From positions 100,558,051 through 100,622,050 of the forward strand of contig NC_052504.1 in assembly GCF_014356525.2 (NCBI RefSeq): a DNA stretch of 64,000 nt, in the 5' to 3' direction. Of the stretch, positions 1 to 10,613 are shown in pieces; positions within the stretch are counted from its first letter, which is position 1; the number at the start of each line of letters is the position of its first letter. The translations under genes were made by a program, and so were the position numbers. The DNA is from Nilaparvata lugens (Eukaryota > Arthropoda > Insecta > Hemiptera > Delphacidae). The notes under the pieces were generated by a model. That model was not told where the DNA came from, ran no database searches, and saw only the letters and a list, made by a program, of their open reading frames with translations.

Positions 1-410
1 GAGAAAGTTGAAACTAAACTTGCTCGCATTGGAGCTACGTGAAAATGACGGCGTATCTCATGGCCACATATTTTTGAAAAGTTGTCCGTTGCACCGGTCA
101 TGTGACCCCCGAAAAGTTGTAGGCTTAGACTACATCCGCCCAACTTTCTAGTAAATGATCCAAGTTGAAAAAGTTGCCGGCTATTTTCAGTTTGCGCCGA
201 CAACTTAGTTAATTAAAAAGTTACAAGTCGCGGCGGATTTGAAACAACAATCATAATATTCTCTGGATAAGTCACAACTTGTTTTTCCGGGTTTGCCGGA
301 AAATATGGCTCCGGTTCGAGACCAGTTTTTCTTTGAAGTGCGGCCTGATTTCCCGGGAAACTTCTCATTCACATCTGAAATCAACAAAATCTGGGAGAAT
401 TGCATTTTTT
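1..410. other. Unassigned non-coding tract with repeated AAGTTG words
   Basis: No gene is supported. The word AAGTTG or its complement recurs many times in the first 250 bp, suggesting an old dispersed repeat. A short perfect hairpin, TTTCCGG/CCGGAAA, lies near 284-302. The 66-codon minus-strand frame here has no recognisable motif. Confidence 0.4.
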
Positions 411-765
411 ATGTAATCCATGAATAACATCATGGATTTTTGCAAAAATAGTGAAGAATTAAAATTGCTCAAACTCTCAGGAATGATATAGTACTTGACT
501 GAAGGAACAATATGTCATCACATTTGCAAAATTCCCTCCTATTCTTGAGTTGTGAGCATTTGAAGAGGATGAGTTATTTATCGAATCTGAGAGTGGAGAT
601 AAGATTTTATGTTTCGATGGCTAACTCACCCTGTATTGTAGCGAAATGTCTCATATTATAACACAACACTCGTTTGGTCAACCTGTATCCATGACCCAAA
701 TATCTGAGAAATTTGCATTTTTCATGAAATCCCAGAAAATCAAATGAAGCCGATAGTTTCAGTAA
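411..765. repeat. Family R repeat copy
   Basis: This stretch shares phrases with 15990-16310, 17220-17300, 20840-21140, 25730-25910, 26655-26720 and 31080-31390: a 'CTCAAACTCTCAGGAATGAT' block, a 'GTATTGTAGCGAAA' block and a 'GGTCAACCT' block. Several copies are interrupted by other elements. No coding capacity is seen and the class is unknown. Confidence 0.6.
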
Positions 766-774
766 ATGTTTTCT

Positions 775-960
775 GTGTAGCTTTGTGACGCTGGTAGTCT
801 CTCATACTGTGCCGTTCTAACACTCTTACACTCCCACCACGCCAGAACAATAACAATAGACAGTAATTGAGAATGAACATGTTGAGTTAACAAAAAATCG
901 GCTTGAAATTATAAAAAAAAACAACCTTTACCATGCGTTATCTTTTTATACTATCTTTTC
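775..960 (-). repeat. TE2 family copy, terminal part
   Basis: It begins with the TE2 signature GTGACGCTGGTAGTCTCTCA and continues through 'AACAATAACAATAGACAGTA' and 'GGCTTGAAAT' blocks also seen at 2323-2449, 22240-22350, 42030-42235 and 50603-50960. Orientation is called relative to the copy at 42 kb. Confidence 0.65.
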
Positions 961-987
961 CTTGTGGTAGAATCCAATTGTTGAAAA

Positions 988-1056
988 CAATAAGTGAATA
1001 AATGAATGAATATATGAATAAATAAATGAATATATGAATAAATGAATGAATAGATA
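988..1056. repeat. Degenerate (GAATGAATA)n microsatellite
   Basis: AT-rich reiteration of AATGAATA and TATGAATA words, probably the simple tail of a decayed retroelement. Confidence 0.6.
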
Positions 1057-1321
1057 ATGATAGCTAGTATAAGTTGATGATACTTGGTGGATGAATTATT
1101 CTTAATTGGGAGAAGAGTATTCACCTATTTCGAGTTGATGATATGAAAAATCACAGCACAAACCTGGAACAAAGAAATAAAATTAGATTCTGCAATCAAC
1201 ACGATGAATAATAATTGATTCACGAATAGCTTATCATAAATCTATCCTGATTTGGATAGTGCAACACTGCTACTGTATAATATTGTCAATATAAAATAAA
1301 GTTTCTGATATTAAAGTAGTA

Positions 1322-1559
1322 TATAGTATATTCGTATGGCTTTTGTTGGTGGGGAGTCCCTTGCGGGAAGGTCCCACCGCCGGAATATATAATTTAAGCC
1401 GTCAATGGGCCTTACGACTGTCATACTTCAGCCGGGACCGACAGTTTAACGTGCCCATCCGATAGTAGGAAGTGATCTGGTTAAAAAACTTTTGGTGTTG
1501 AGAGGGTTCGAACCCGGGATCTCTATGCTGCTACGCAAGCACTCTATTCACTAGACCAC
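1322..1559 (-). mobile_element. Full-length tRNA-derived SINE (type B) with 13-bp target-site duplication
   Basis: On the minus strand the element opens with a tRNA-like head: an A-box-like 'GTGGTCTAGTGAATAGAG' and a B box GGGTTCGAACCC (plus-strand 1504-1515). A conserved central region 'GGATGGGCACGTTAA' and a tail of TATA-type repeats follow. The 13-bp repeat TATTAAAGTAGTA flanks it exactly at 1309-1321 and 1560-1572. That is diagnostic of LINE-mediated retroposition. Related copies lie at 25087-25339 and, 5'-truncated, at 43778-43915. It is not a functional tRNA gene. Confidence 0.9.
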
Positions 1560-1756
1560 TATTAAAGTAGTAAACAACAAGAAATATTGTTTTTAATCAT
1601 TCATGAACAATATAGATAAAATCCAATATGAATAACTTACAGAGAAAAGATTTTCATTCTATGGTTTTGTGTATCAAGTTGATATGATACTGTATCATAT
1701 TGTGTTGATACTGTATGATGTGATGTGATACTGTATCATTCATGGTGATACTATAG

Positions 1757-2322
1757 GGCCCGTTCTGTGTACATGGAGTGTGGTAAATTGTCCGATTCAC
1801 AATATTTACCAGGTAAAAATTCCATGGGAAGAGTTTTGACAGATTCTGTTCCAGAAACCAGTTCGAGTTCCAAACTTCTGCCCCACAGTCGAAGCGTGGT
1901 CAATTGTCCGACCTGGTACAGTTCCAACTATCTGAGCTCTCATCGGTCGATTATTTTAGTCTGATTGCTTCTCTGCGCATGCGCTGATAGTTTGTTTACC
2001 ATAGCATAGTCAGAGAATACATAACCAACAATATGATGTTTGATAACCATTCATTGAATGGATTCTTCTCTTTAGAAAATTTGAGAGTAATCGAATAAAA
2101 GCAATGCACACTTTTCTAGACGGTAAGTTTGTAAAACAGTCTGTCTTCATCCACGCAGCTAGTAAACGACACATTTTAGTGTAAATCAACTTCATAAGAG
2201 CGCGAAAAAAGCTTGAACCAACGATTTTGAAATGGCGTTCGATGGGAACATTTTGCACTAGTCACGTGATGGAACAATTAACGATTGGAACTGGAACAAT
2301 TTACTGTACACACAGAGAAAAG
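1757..2322. mobile_element. Non-coding inverted-repeat element (MITE-like) inside TE2
   Basis: The left end contains TCTGTGTACATGG followed by GTAAATTG. The right end is its imperfect inverse (complement TCTGTGTGTACAGTAAATTG). It separates 'GATACTATAG' from 'AGAGAAAAGATAGCATAAG', which are contiguous in the array units at 48.5 kb, so it is an insertion. An 82-codon minus-strand frame inside it is not recognisable. Confidence 0.6.
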
Positions 2323-2452
2323 ATAGCATAAGTAGATATTCCATGGTTCAGATCGATTTTGTTGCAAATTTCAAGCCAATTCTTTTTTTACTCAAGACGT
2401 AATGTTGACTACTGTCTGTTATTACTGTTTTGTTGGGAGTGTAAGAGTGTAA

Positions 2453-2700
2453 AGGTGCGTACAGACTTTCGCTCTGCTCCGCAACCGAACGTCACTCCAG
2501 CAGAGCGATTGATGATCGACCGGGGAGCAACAGTGGTTTGATCGGGGAACGCGAGAAGATCTAACATCTTCAGAAACGTTCATGATGGGTGCGTGGGCGG
2601 CGCGACTGTGGTTCGATGGAGGAACGAGGGCGGTACGAGGGAGGTACGAGGGAGGAGCGTGCTCGGTGCGGGTTGGAAGAGCGTATATGTGTACGCAGCT
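2453..2700. mobile_element. PIF/Harbinger-like MITE, TSD TAA
   Basis: The terminal inverted repeats are AGGTGCGTACAGA and the complement of TGTACGCAGCT. TAA flanks both ends (2450-2452 and 2701-2703). The TWA target site and short inverted repeats are typical of PIF/Harbinger MITEs. It is GC-rich against AT-rich surroundings and has no transposase. A relative with TSD TTA sits at 37402-37605. Confidence 0.75.
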
Positions 2701-2760
2701 TAAGAAGGGCACAGTATGAGAGACTACCAGCGTCACATAGCTTCACCAAAAACAACTACT

Positions 2761-3227
2761 AGGACGATCAGCTTGAGATAACATTGAAAATTGTTACATG
2801 AACGACCTTCACCTTATGATATCTTCTTCTGATATCCTTTATCTTTGTTAATACACAAAAATCTAGAATGATATATTGAGATTGACCTGAAAACATGAAT
2901 ATGAATCATATTTCATCCTAGAAAGAGAAAATCAATACTTCATGACTGTGTTCCTTTTAAGATAGTACAGTTATGATTTATGTATGTCAAGACCAGGAAT
3001 CGACTCCAGCTATGAAGCATGAGTATGGAATGGAAAATAAATATTTCAAAACTTTTCATATTTCATCAGGAATTTTATGTTCTCAATCACTGTGTGACAC
3101 ATAAAATCTTCGAAGTTTTACAGAGCTGATATTCCATTTTCTATCTCCATAAAACGAGAAAGAGCTTGACACGTATTTCTTATATATGATTTTTCCCATA
3201 ATTTTCGGTAGTTGATCTCACACTTTC
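2761..3227. other. AT-rich tract with no recognised feature
   Basis: No splice-flanked frame, inverted repeat or recurrent family was recognised. Confidence 0.4.
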
Positions 3228-3790
3228 TCTTTTTCTCGATCTCTCTCTTTTCCTCTCCCCTCTTTCTCCTCTCTCTCCTTATTTGGGGTTTTATTTAGGG
3301 TTGTGTGGCAGAGAGGACCAGGAGTCCTAACTCCGCCCTAATAAAGGCATATGATCAATCAATCAATCTCCTCTCTCTCCTCTCTCTGTCTTCTCTCTCT
3401 CTCTCTTTTTTCATATCATATACAGTTCAATAATCATTTTCTTAGTCTATATTATGTAAATTCATCCATAATTTTGCTGTATTGTAAGCTATTGTATATA
3501 AGTTTATACACTTATACTTACTGGCTTATGCCAGTATATATTGTAATCTACATAAATAAAGTACTCAATCAATCAATCAATCAATCTCTTCTCCTCTTTC
3601 TCTCTCCTTCTCTCTGTTTCTTTCTTTCGCTTTGTGATCCTCTCTCTCTCTCACTCTCTCTCTCTCTCTCTCTCTCTCTCATTCTATCCTCTCTCTTCCT
3701 CTTCCACTCTCTCACTTTCTCTCTCTCTTCCTCTCGCTCTCTCTCTTTCTCTCCGCTCTCTTTCTCTTTCTCCCTCTCGGTCGTGTGTTG
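3228..3790 (+). repeat. CT-rich tract carrying two LINE 3' ends with (AATC)n tails
   Basis: (CT)n and CTTT repeats at 3228-3278, 3366-3407 and 3588-3790 surround two retroelement ends. About 3280-3368 has a 'TAGGGTTGTGTGGCAGAG...CCCTAATAAAGG' hairpin-like end and an ATCAATCAATCAATC tail. About 3408-3587 has the 'GCTGTATTGTAAGCTATTG' LINE end followed by AATAAAGTACTCAATCAATC. Long Ser/Leu frames here are CT-repeat artefacts. Confidence 0.75.
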
Positions 3791-4055
3791 ATGGTAAAGA
3801 TATTATTTTATTTTATATCCTCTTCAGAGAATCGACAATTATTTGTTGAAACACTGCCGATTTATGAAGCTACATTCCAATATTATATTATCGTTATTCT
3901 AATATTGCATTCAATCTCTATCATAATTGATTTATTCTTCATTCTTTGTGGAATGTGTTGAATAATCAACAATGCCGACATTTAATGTAAATAAGTAGTT
4001 AAACCAGTAAATTTTGTAACATACATTAATGAAGCACTCCAATCCAATCTGATCT
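3777..4055 (+). mobile_element. LINE 3' end with (AATCT)n-type tail
   Basis: Shares 'CGTGTGTTGATGG', 'GAATCGACAATTATTTGTTG' and 'CCAGTAAATTTTGTAACATA' with copies at 4217-4476, 43592-43762 and 45282-45545. It ends in CCAATCCAATCTGATCT. No ORF is retained. Confidence 0.65.
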
Positions 4056-4216
4056 TACCCTCTCTTTCTTTTTCTTTCTCTCTATCTCTCTTCCTCACCA
4101 CATCAATCTTATTTTCTTTCCACTCCATCTTCCTATTTTTCTCCCTTTTTCTCTCCTTTTTATTCTGAATTGACAACTTTGTTTCCCCATCTCGCTCCAT
4201 TAACCTAACCTGACCC

Positions 4217-4476
4217 GGTCGTGTGTTGATGGGAGAGATATTATTTTATATTCTTCTTAAAGAATCGACAATTATTTGTTGAAACATCGCAATTACAATT
4301 TCATACTTTCGTTATTCTAATCGCATTTAATCTTCATTCTCTTTGATTCATTTTAATCATCTATACTTTGTAAAATTCGTTGAATAATCAGCATTACCGT
4401 TATTCAATGTAAATTAGTGTATAAGCCAGTAAATATTGTGACATACATAAATAAATACTCTAATCTAATCTGATCT
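4217..4476 (+). mobile_element. Second LINE 3' end with (AATCT)n tail, in tandem
   Basis: Same family and orientation as 3777-4055, separated from it by about 160 bp of CT-rich sequence. Ends CTCTAATCTAATCTGATCT. A CT-rich stretch follows to about 4560. Confidence 0.65.
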
Positions 4477-4591
4477 CTCTCTCTCTCACTCTCTTCCTAT
4501 CCACATCAATCTTATTTCATTCCTCCTTTATCTTCCTTTTTCTATCTCTCCTTATTCTGAATTGACCACGCTGTTTACCTATCTCGCTCCA

Positions 4592-5035
4592 TTTCCATTA
4601 TAACATAGACCTCACTATAGAAGGTATCCAAGCAGAATGACAACGCTTGAATATTATTCTCCAAGGTGGAGAATCGGCAACGCAGTTCCCCTATCTTTCT
4701 CCACAGCGATTCACAACTCGCAAGAACTTCTGACTTGAAAAATCTGTGTAACCAGAACTTACTAAGTTTCAAAATCTCCAGCATCCTTGTGAACTTTCTC
4801 ATATAGTAGGCCACCGAAAACTTGTCATGGTGTAGATATTGAAGATTTTATTTTTGAAAGTTCCATGGAAAAAAGTCGTTGGTTAGGGAAGTTTCTAGAG
4901 ACGAGTCAACAAAAAAAGCTCTCAAGTTGGAGCTGAAAGTTGTCAACAATCTTAGTGGTCTGCGAAAAGTTTTTTTGAAAAATCTCCAGTTTGTCACTTT
5001 CTCACGTCATTTTGACAAAATGCAATGTTTGCTCG
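4592..5035. repeat. M1 end fragment and unassigned sequence
   Basis: 4594-4620 reads as an M1 right terminus (CCATTATAACATAGACCTCACTATAG). 4670-4710 repeats M1 interior text (GAGAATCGGCAACGC). From 4720 to 5035 I recognise nothing beyond scattered AAGTTG words like those at the window start. Confidence 0.5.
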
Positions 5036-5989
5036 TATGGTGAGGTCCACGTTATAATGGCAGTCGGAAATATAGCAGAACAGCGGTCCCGATTCTCTGA
5101 CTTGCTATTGCCTTACATAGTAAGGTTCACGTTATTATGACAGTGGAGAGAGATGTGAAGACAGCGTTGCTGATTCTCTGCCTTGTCACTGCCTTCTATG
5201 GAGGATAACTGATACTGGTGTATTACTGATATACTGATGTTATATCAACTGTTCAATCTTGTAAAATAGTCAATAACCTTATACGTCGAAAAAATATATT
5301 TATCAATGATCAAACGATACATTTTTATACTAGTAGTTCCGTGAACAGTAGACCTCACGCAGTATTCTCATCCACAAGTACCTGATTGAAACTATAGACC
5401 TTATGGAAATACAGCAATAGACTGGCTTCTCCACACATCTGTGTAATCACTTGTCAGCTGATTTATGATGAATAATTGTATAGTCTGATTTTCACTCTAA
5501 TATTGGCGTATGAAGGAGACTCCTTTTTCCTTTTATATTATCCTTGAAATGCGAAATTTCCAAAAACCTTGTATATTACGTCGATGCGCAATTAAAAAAG
5601 AACATACATGTAAAATTTCATGGAAATCTATTACCGCGTTTCGTCGTAAATGCACAACATATAAACATTTAAACATTTAAACATTTGAACATTTGAACAT
5701 TTGAACATTTGAACATTTGAACATTTGAACATTTGAACATTTGAACATTTAAACATTAAGAGAAATGCCAAACCGTCGACTTGAATCTTGGACCTCACTT
5801 CGCTTGGTCAATTAAAAGAGTTTACATATTTTGTTTATTAATCATATGATTATTTGAACTGTTTAAAAACGATCTGGAAATGTTTCGGTGTTAGATAAGG
5901 ATAGTGCCATCTGTTTTGTTGGATGATAGACAAGGATAGCAACAATAATGTTAATCAAATACTGCCATTAAAATATTTTCCTCACTATA
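5036..5989. mobile_element. M1 composite: two left ends, one right end, internal insertion
   Basis: Left-type M1 termini occur at 5036 (GGTGAGGTCCACGTTATAATGG) and 5117 (AGTAAGGTTCACGTTATTAT), each followed by M1 interior text. The right terminus, with ACTGCCATTA and CCTCACTATA, ends at 5989. Between about 5480 and 5830 an unrelated repeat with an 8-bp minisatellite interrupts the element. Confidence 0.6.
5480..5830. repeat. Dispersed repeat with (AACATTTG)n minisatellite
   Basis: A roughly 12-copy tract of AACATTTG/AACATTTA at 5662-5757 lies between 'CTATTACCGCGTTTCGTCG' and 'GAGAAATGCCAAACCGTCGA'. The layout looks like one element with an internal minisatellite rather than random expansion. 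No coding frame. Confidence 0.55.
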
Positions 5990-6366
5990 ATTCCATTTGG
6001 GATTACAAACTCCTAATGAGAGTTTTGCTATACTGCGAAAATGCAGGGCGCGAATTAATATCCAATTTGAGAGAAAATTAGAATCAGGAAATAATGTATG
6101 GAAACAGTTGAATACAATCAGAATACACCGTAACCGTCCATGTTCTTGTCTAATTGGTCGTCCACCCAGCTCCCAACTAGCCACACCTCCAGCTACGCAT
6201 CAGCAAGCAAGCAGCCAATCATAAGCCTCTAGCCAATCACAGGCATGGCCTCCAGCCAATCACAAGCAAGCAGTACAAAGTGAATACATTCAGTAGTTCT
6301 CAGTTTCACCGTTAGATACCGTTTGCTACGTGATCTGAGATTTGGATTATAATTTGAACCATTCTG
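5990..6366. other. Unique-looking tract with CCAAT cluster
   Basis: Less AT-rich than its surroundings. Four copies of CCAATCA or its complement ATTGG occur between about 6155 and 6265, three of them as AGCCAATCA. No transcript or TATA element can be shown. See findings. Confidence 0.35.
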
Positions 6367-6369
6367 ATT

Positions 6370-7524
6370 AACCAGGTTGTTCTGAAAAAAGTGCCTATAA
6401 GCCAGGGCATGATTCCTCACATCAAATGAAGAAAGGAGGTCTAATTAACATACGTCCAGAAATGCTTGGTTACTAAGGTTATACAGGAATGAAGATTTTG
6501 TCTGAATTTTTGTTCCCCTGCTGAACGGAAGCCCCACGGGTATTTGTTGGCTGTTAATCGTACAATTTGACCTACTTCATGTAAAATGAACTGAGAAATT
6601 GAATAAAACCGTTTCCACACCTGTAGCTTCAGTAAGTTTTGACATTTGTAACGAAATACGCTAAACTTGTAAAAACAAATTTCTTTAAGGTTTGAAGCAG
6701 ATTTACAATGTTGAATGTACAATAAACACAAAATATTTCCTTACAGAACTTATAGAAAATTTGAATTTGGAGAGAAAGATGTAAAGATTCTATAATAGAC
6801 AAAGGCAACCTTGGAAAAATAATCCTCAATTACATATAAAACGCATGAAAAATAGAGAGCTTAACAGGTTTTGTTTATTTCTCATGCCTTTTGTATGTAA
6901 TTCAGCATTATTTTTTCAAGGTTGCGTTTGTCTATCATAGAGTCTTTACATCTTTCTCTACGAATTCAAATTTTCTATAAGTTCTATAAGAGAATATTTT
7001 GTGTTTATTGTACAGTTAACATGGTAAATGTGCTTCAAAACTTGTATGTAATCAAGGATTATTTTTTTAAGGTTGCGTTTGTCTATTATAGATTTATTCT
7101 ACTTCCTTCTCTTCGAAATTAGATTCTTTACAAGTTCCGTGAGAGAATATTTTGTGTTATTGTACATTCAACATAGTAAATCTGCTTCAAACCTTAAAGG
7201 TACTTGTTTTTCGGAATCAAGTTTTGCGTATTCCGTCACATATCATAAAAATTACTGTAGCTAAAGGTCTGGAAATGGTTTTATTCAATTCCTTAGTTCA
7301 TTTGACATAAAGTACGCTGAATTGTACATCTTAATTAACAGCCAACAAATACCCGTAGGGGTTCGGTTCAGCAGGGGAACAAAATTCAGACGAAATCTTC
7401 CACTCTGTATAACTTGGTTACCAAGAGTCTACGGACCTATGTTAATTAGAACTTTTTTCGTCTTTTGATGTGAAGAATCACGCCCTGAGTTTTTTCAGCA
7501 CCTTTTTTCAGAACAGCCTGTATA
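6370..7524. mobile_element. Foldback element with about 0.4-kb inverted arms
   Basis: The left arm starts near 'CAGGTTGTTCTGAAAAAAG' (6373). The right arm ends 'TTTTTTCAGAACAGCCTG' (7520). Within the arms, 'TTCCCCTGCTGAAC', 'GGGTATTTGTTGGCTGTTAA' and 'TCACATCAAA' recur inverted at matching distances. Blocks of about 150 bp beginning GGTTGCGTTTGTCTAT repeat in tandem at about 6920 and 7071 in the centre. No transposase frame; the class is uncertain. Confidence 0.7.
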
Positions 7525-7569
7525 GTTTATAATTATTCTGCTGCTTATTATTATCGTGACATCTGATAA

Positions 7570-8697
7570 TTGAATGAAAAAGACTAAGAAATTGTCAAAA
7601 ACCACAGATTCATTAGGTTGAGTTCAAAGCCACTGATCGGTGAGTGAACGATGAGATCGGTGAGTGAATGTGGCTCTGAACGATGTACTGTTCTGTCGTT
7701 GAACGATGCATAGACTCACATGCAGCGCTAGATTATTTGGAATTGAAATCGGCCATCAAGGGGACAGCCTGGGAGATTATTACATACTAAAGATCTTGAA
7801 GATTTTTGTGATCTATAATATTACAAAAAATATATTTCATATAATATTTCGCGCTAAAATACCTCAATGGAACCTTTAATTGCGTTTATACCTCTTCAAG
7901 GTCTTTGGTCTAACTGATAAGAAAAAAAATACGTCATATCCGGTTCGTTCACTGATCAGTTAATCGTACTTTTCCATCGATGGAAAAGAACGTAAATAGA
8001 GTAGCTGAATGTAAACATATGTGGTTGTTTACAAATGATGGACTCCATTATAATGTATTTGGGAGCAGAGAAATGCATGATTACATAAATTCAATAACAT
8101 TTAAAATATTTTACAAAGCATTTAAAACTACTCCAATCACCTGATGGTTTTCCATTTTAATTGATTACAATGAAATAGGTCAAGTTCTAGTTTTGTTTAC
8201 AAAATATGATCAACAAGGGAAACATCTGTCAGTCATGACTCATGAGCAACCGTTCAGCCACAAAATACACACAAAATGGAAGATCAAACCAAGATTTGGG
8301 TGCACCAAGACCACGACACATGACTGCATCATCTTGTTAGAAATTAAAACTACTGCTGTATTACAATGCTACACTTTTTTTCAAGATGGCGGATTATGGC
8401 GTCAAGATACTAGCCGACTTTCCAATCTGTGGTTCATCTGTGATCAGGTTTTTTACTGAACGTAAAAAAAAACCCGATGGAATTGATCAATGGCTTTGAA
8501 CTCAACCAATGATACTTAGAAAGACCGGTTTCGGTTATTACCTGATAAACTGTTTATCAGAGATTGACAATGGTGTAATTACCGAAACCGGTATTTCTAA
8601 GTATCAATGAATCCGTGGTTTTTGACAATCTCTTAGTCTTTTTCATTCAATATGAATAATTACCACGATATCAACTTCTCAACTACACAAAAAGCAT
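7570..8697. mobile_element. FB-family foldback split by another element
   Basis: Outer arms: 7575-7614 (GAAAAAGACTAAGAAATTGTC) and its inverse at 8616-8650. Inner arms GACCGGTTTCGGT and ACCGAAACCGGT lie at about 8523 and 8580. A terminal block 'ATAATTACCACGATATCAAC' follows to 8697. Related arms occur at 32736-32880 and 53405-53770. A separate element sits between the left arm and the rest (7616-8507). Confidence 0.65.
7616..8507. mobile_element. Inverted-repeat element inserted in FB
   Basis: It starts GGTTGAGTTCAAAGCCACTG and ends with the complement of GGTTGAGTTCAAAGCCATTG, giving about 19 bp of terminal inverted repeat. It lies where the FB arm should run on from CATT to GATACTTAG. I cannot define the target-site duplication. 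The 88-codon frame at 8193-8459 has no recognisable motif. Confidence 0.6.
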
Positions 8698-9175
8698 CTT
8701 ATAATAATAAAAATCACCTCATTTCAGCAAATGATGAAGCAATTTCTTCAGAAACATAATTATCTTGAAAAGCAAGTGGTGATTTCAGAATGGTAATTCT
8801 GGACACGGAAAAAAAGATTTAATTTAACATGATTGTGTGCAACCGATCCCCACAGTCAATAACAGAAGAAGAAACAAATTCCAGATTTGATAAGAAATCA
8901 TTAAATATATTTTGTACTATATGATATGAAGCAATGTTCTCTTTTGATCATAAACATCAATATAATATACATCATTAACTGCAAGATTGGATTGTATGCT
9001 GTGAATGTGACATACATTAGACAACTCAAAGCAGAATCGTAACTGATTTGCCAATAGGATACCTGTATGACCTCAGGGCAGAATTGCGTTCAGTACAATA
9101 TAATGTTCACCTGCCATCATTCGCTGAGTAGGTAGTATTATGTTTGGAGAGGCTGTCAGTTCAACGTGAACAATA
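8698..9175. other. AT-rich tract with no recognised feature
   Basis: No gene, tandem repeat or shared family was recognised before the M1 copy. Confidence 0.4.
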
Positions 9176-9177
9176 CT

Positions 9178-9546
9178 ATAGTGAGGTCCACGTTATAATG
9201 GCAGTGGAGGAAGATAGGGGAACAACGTTGCCGATCCTCTGTCTTGTCAATGCCTTCTATAGACGGTAGTTGATACAGGTTTATTGATGTAATATTAACA
9301 ACTGTTCATCCTAGTTTGAAATAATCAATTATATTTCATTGAGCAAGAAGTTATATTTTTCGATCATTTCATAATTAAGATGAAATATTTTGTTAGTTAA
9401 TTATCAATTCTACATTGTTGAAAGACGATCTGGCAAGAGAGTGAAGCGATAAAGAGATAGCGCTATCCACTTTGTTGAATGACAGACAAGGATAGCAATA
9501 TCATTGCTAATCAAGCACTGCCATTATAACGTGGGCCTCACTATAT
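9178..9546. mobile_element. M1, complete copy (about 369 bp)
   Basis: Left terminus TATAGTGAGGTCCACGTTA, right terminus CGTGGGCCTCACTATA. The interior has the family landmarks: 'AACAACGTTGCCGATCCTCTG', 'CTACATTGTTGAAAGACGAT', 'GAGATAGCGCTATCC'. Flanks and variant ends (TACAGTG at 10122 and 52348) fit a TA target site with ends beginning CAGTG/TAGTG. This suggests a Tc1/mariner-type MITE, by inference only. No frame over 70 codons. Confidence 0.8.
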
Positions 9547-9671
9547 CATCTAACATGATTCACATGACTGTCATGTACACTGACAACCTAATGTGGAATT
9601 ATGACATCTAATACCATCTCACAGAGTGACTAATTTTGATGTGGACAGTGTAGATTATATCGAATGCCAAA

Positions 9672-9905
9672 AGTGAGGTTCACTTTTGAATGGCAGTGAA
9701 GGAAGATGGAGAACAATGTTATCAATTCTATGTCTGTTATTTGTTCGTGGTCAAATGGTAGAGTGCACATTATTGTCCAAACTTCTCCATGTCAACAAAT
9801 GAAGAAGATATTCTATTCTAGCAAATGTCGTCTATAGAGAATATTGTTGAACGGTAATGTGACATTAACTATTCAATCTTGTTCGAAATAGTCGATAATA
9901 TTCGA
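9672..9905. mobile_element. M1, left part only, diverged
   Basis: AAAGTGAGGTTCACTTTTGAATGGCAGT is a diverged M1 left end. 9826-9905 matches M1 interior ('GACATTAACTATTCAATCTTG'). The right terminus is missing. Confidence 0.55.
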
Positions 9906-9949
9906 TTTGCCGGGAAATGAGAAGTTTCTCAATCATTGAATAACGGAGA

Positions 9950-10110
9950 TACCAGTTCCAGTTGTTATGCCATTATCAATATCTACTAAGCTGAGTATAA
10001 TTTTTACTGTTGTAAAAATTAGAATGAGAACCGTTTTGGGCGTAAGTCTGTGGTACTTTACTGTGGATTCTTTAAAATCTGAATAATCAAATGAATGAAT
10101 AATATAGTTT
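9950..10110 (+). mobile_element. LINE-like 3' end, short
   Basis: 'AGAATGAGAACCGTTTTGGGC', then 'GTGGTACTTT' and an AATGAATGAATAAT tail resemble 56600-56755 (AGAATTGGAACCGTTTTCAGC, TTTGGTACTTTT). The shared order and A-rich end suggest 3' ends of one LINE family. Confidence 0.5.
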
Positions 10111-10330
10111 GGGTGATGCCCTACAGTGAGGTCCACGTTATAATGGCAGTGTTTGATTGACTATCTTTGTCTATCATTCAACAAAGCGGATAGCGTTATT
10201 TCTTTCTCGCTTTGCTCTGTTACAAAATCGTCTCTCAACAATGTAGAATTGATAATCAATCAACAAAGTATTTAATCTCAATTATGTCAATTCATTGTGA
10301 AATTATTGAGAAATATAATTGATTTTTTCG

Positions 10331-10569
10331 GATTGTTTTGTGTTATTTTCGGCTCTTATCAACCCTTCGAAATTCAAAATTCATCAGTCATATCTCGAAT
10401 ACGTATTCTCTGAGTGTTAATCTTTGGTGAAAACAGAAATTTTTAAACTTAACCTCACTTTGGACTATTTATGTGCCAAAATCAAGGAATTGAAGAAGTT
10501 TTGGGCAATTGCTTGTTTCTCTTTCCAAATATCGTGTTTGTGACTAAATAAATGAATAAATAAATAAAT
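10331..10569 (+). mobile_element. 5'-truncated LINE 3' end in M1
   Basis: 'GAATTGAAGAAGTTTTGGGC' and a tail of AAATAAATGAATAAATAAAT. The same end type occurs at 16830-16990 ('GAAATTGAAGAAGTTTTGGG'). No coding sequence is retained. Confidence 0.6.
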
Positions 10570-10613
10570 TATTCTAGACGAGAATGAACCGTTGATATTA
10601 CATTAATAAACCT

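Larger units (their letters stand above)
1655..2760 (+). mobile_element. TE2 copy split by two younger insertions
   Basis: TE2 sequence is present at about 1655-1756 (including GATACTGTATCAT palindromes), 2323-2449 and 2704-2758. Between these blocks sit an inverted-repeat element (about 1757-2322) and a Harbinger-like MITE (2453-2700). The last block ends in the complement of the TE2 terminus GTGACGCTGG. The interior unit is the one amplified in the array at 48.5-49.6 kb. Confidence 0.6.

Noticed and set aside
1504..1561. tRNA-like boxes, possible tRNA genes here and at 11178-11240 and 25280-25335
   Set aside because: Each belongs to a SINE with body, tail and flanking duplications; no complete cloverleaf was found.
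3351..3849. 146- and 71-codon Ser/Leu frames
   Set aside because: They cross CT repeats and two LINE tails; no complex protein segment.
5662..5757. CRISPR-like regular repeat
   Set aside because: An 8-bp unit without spacers; a minisatellite inside a eukaryotic repeat.
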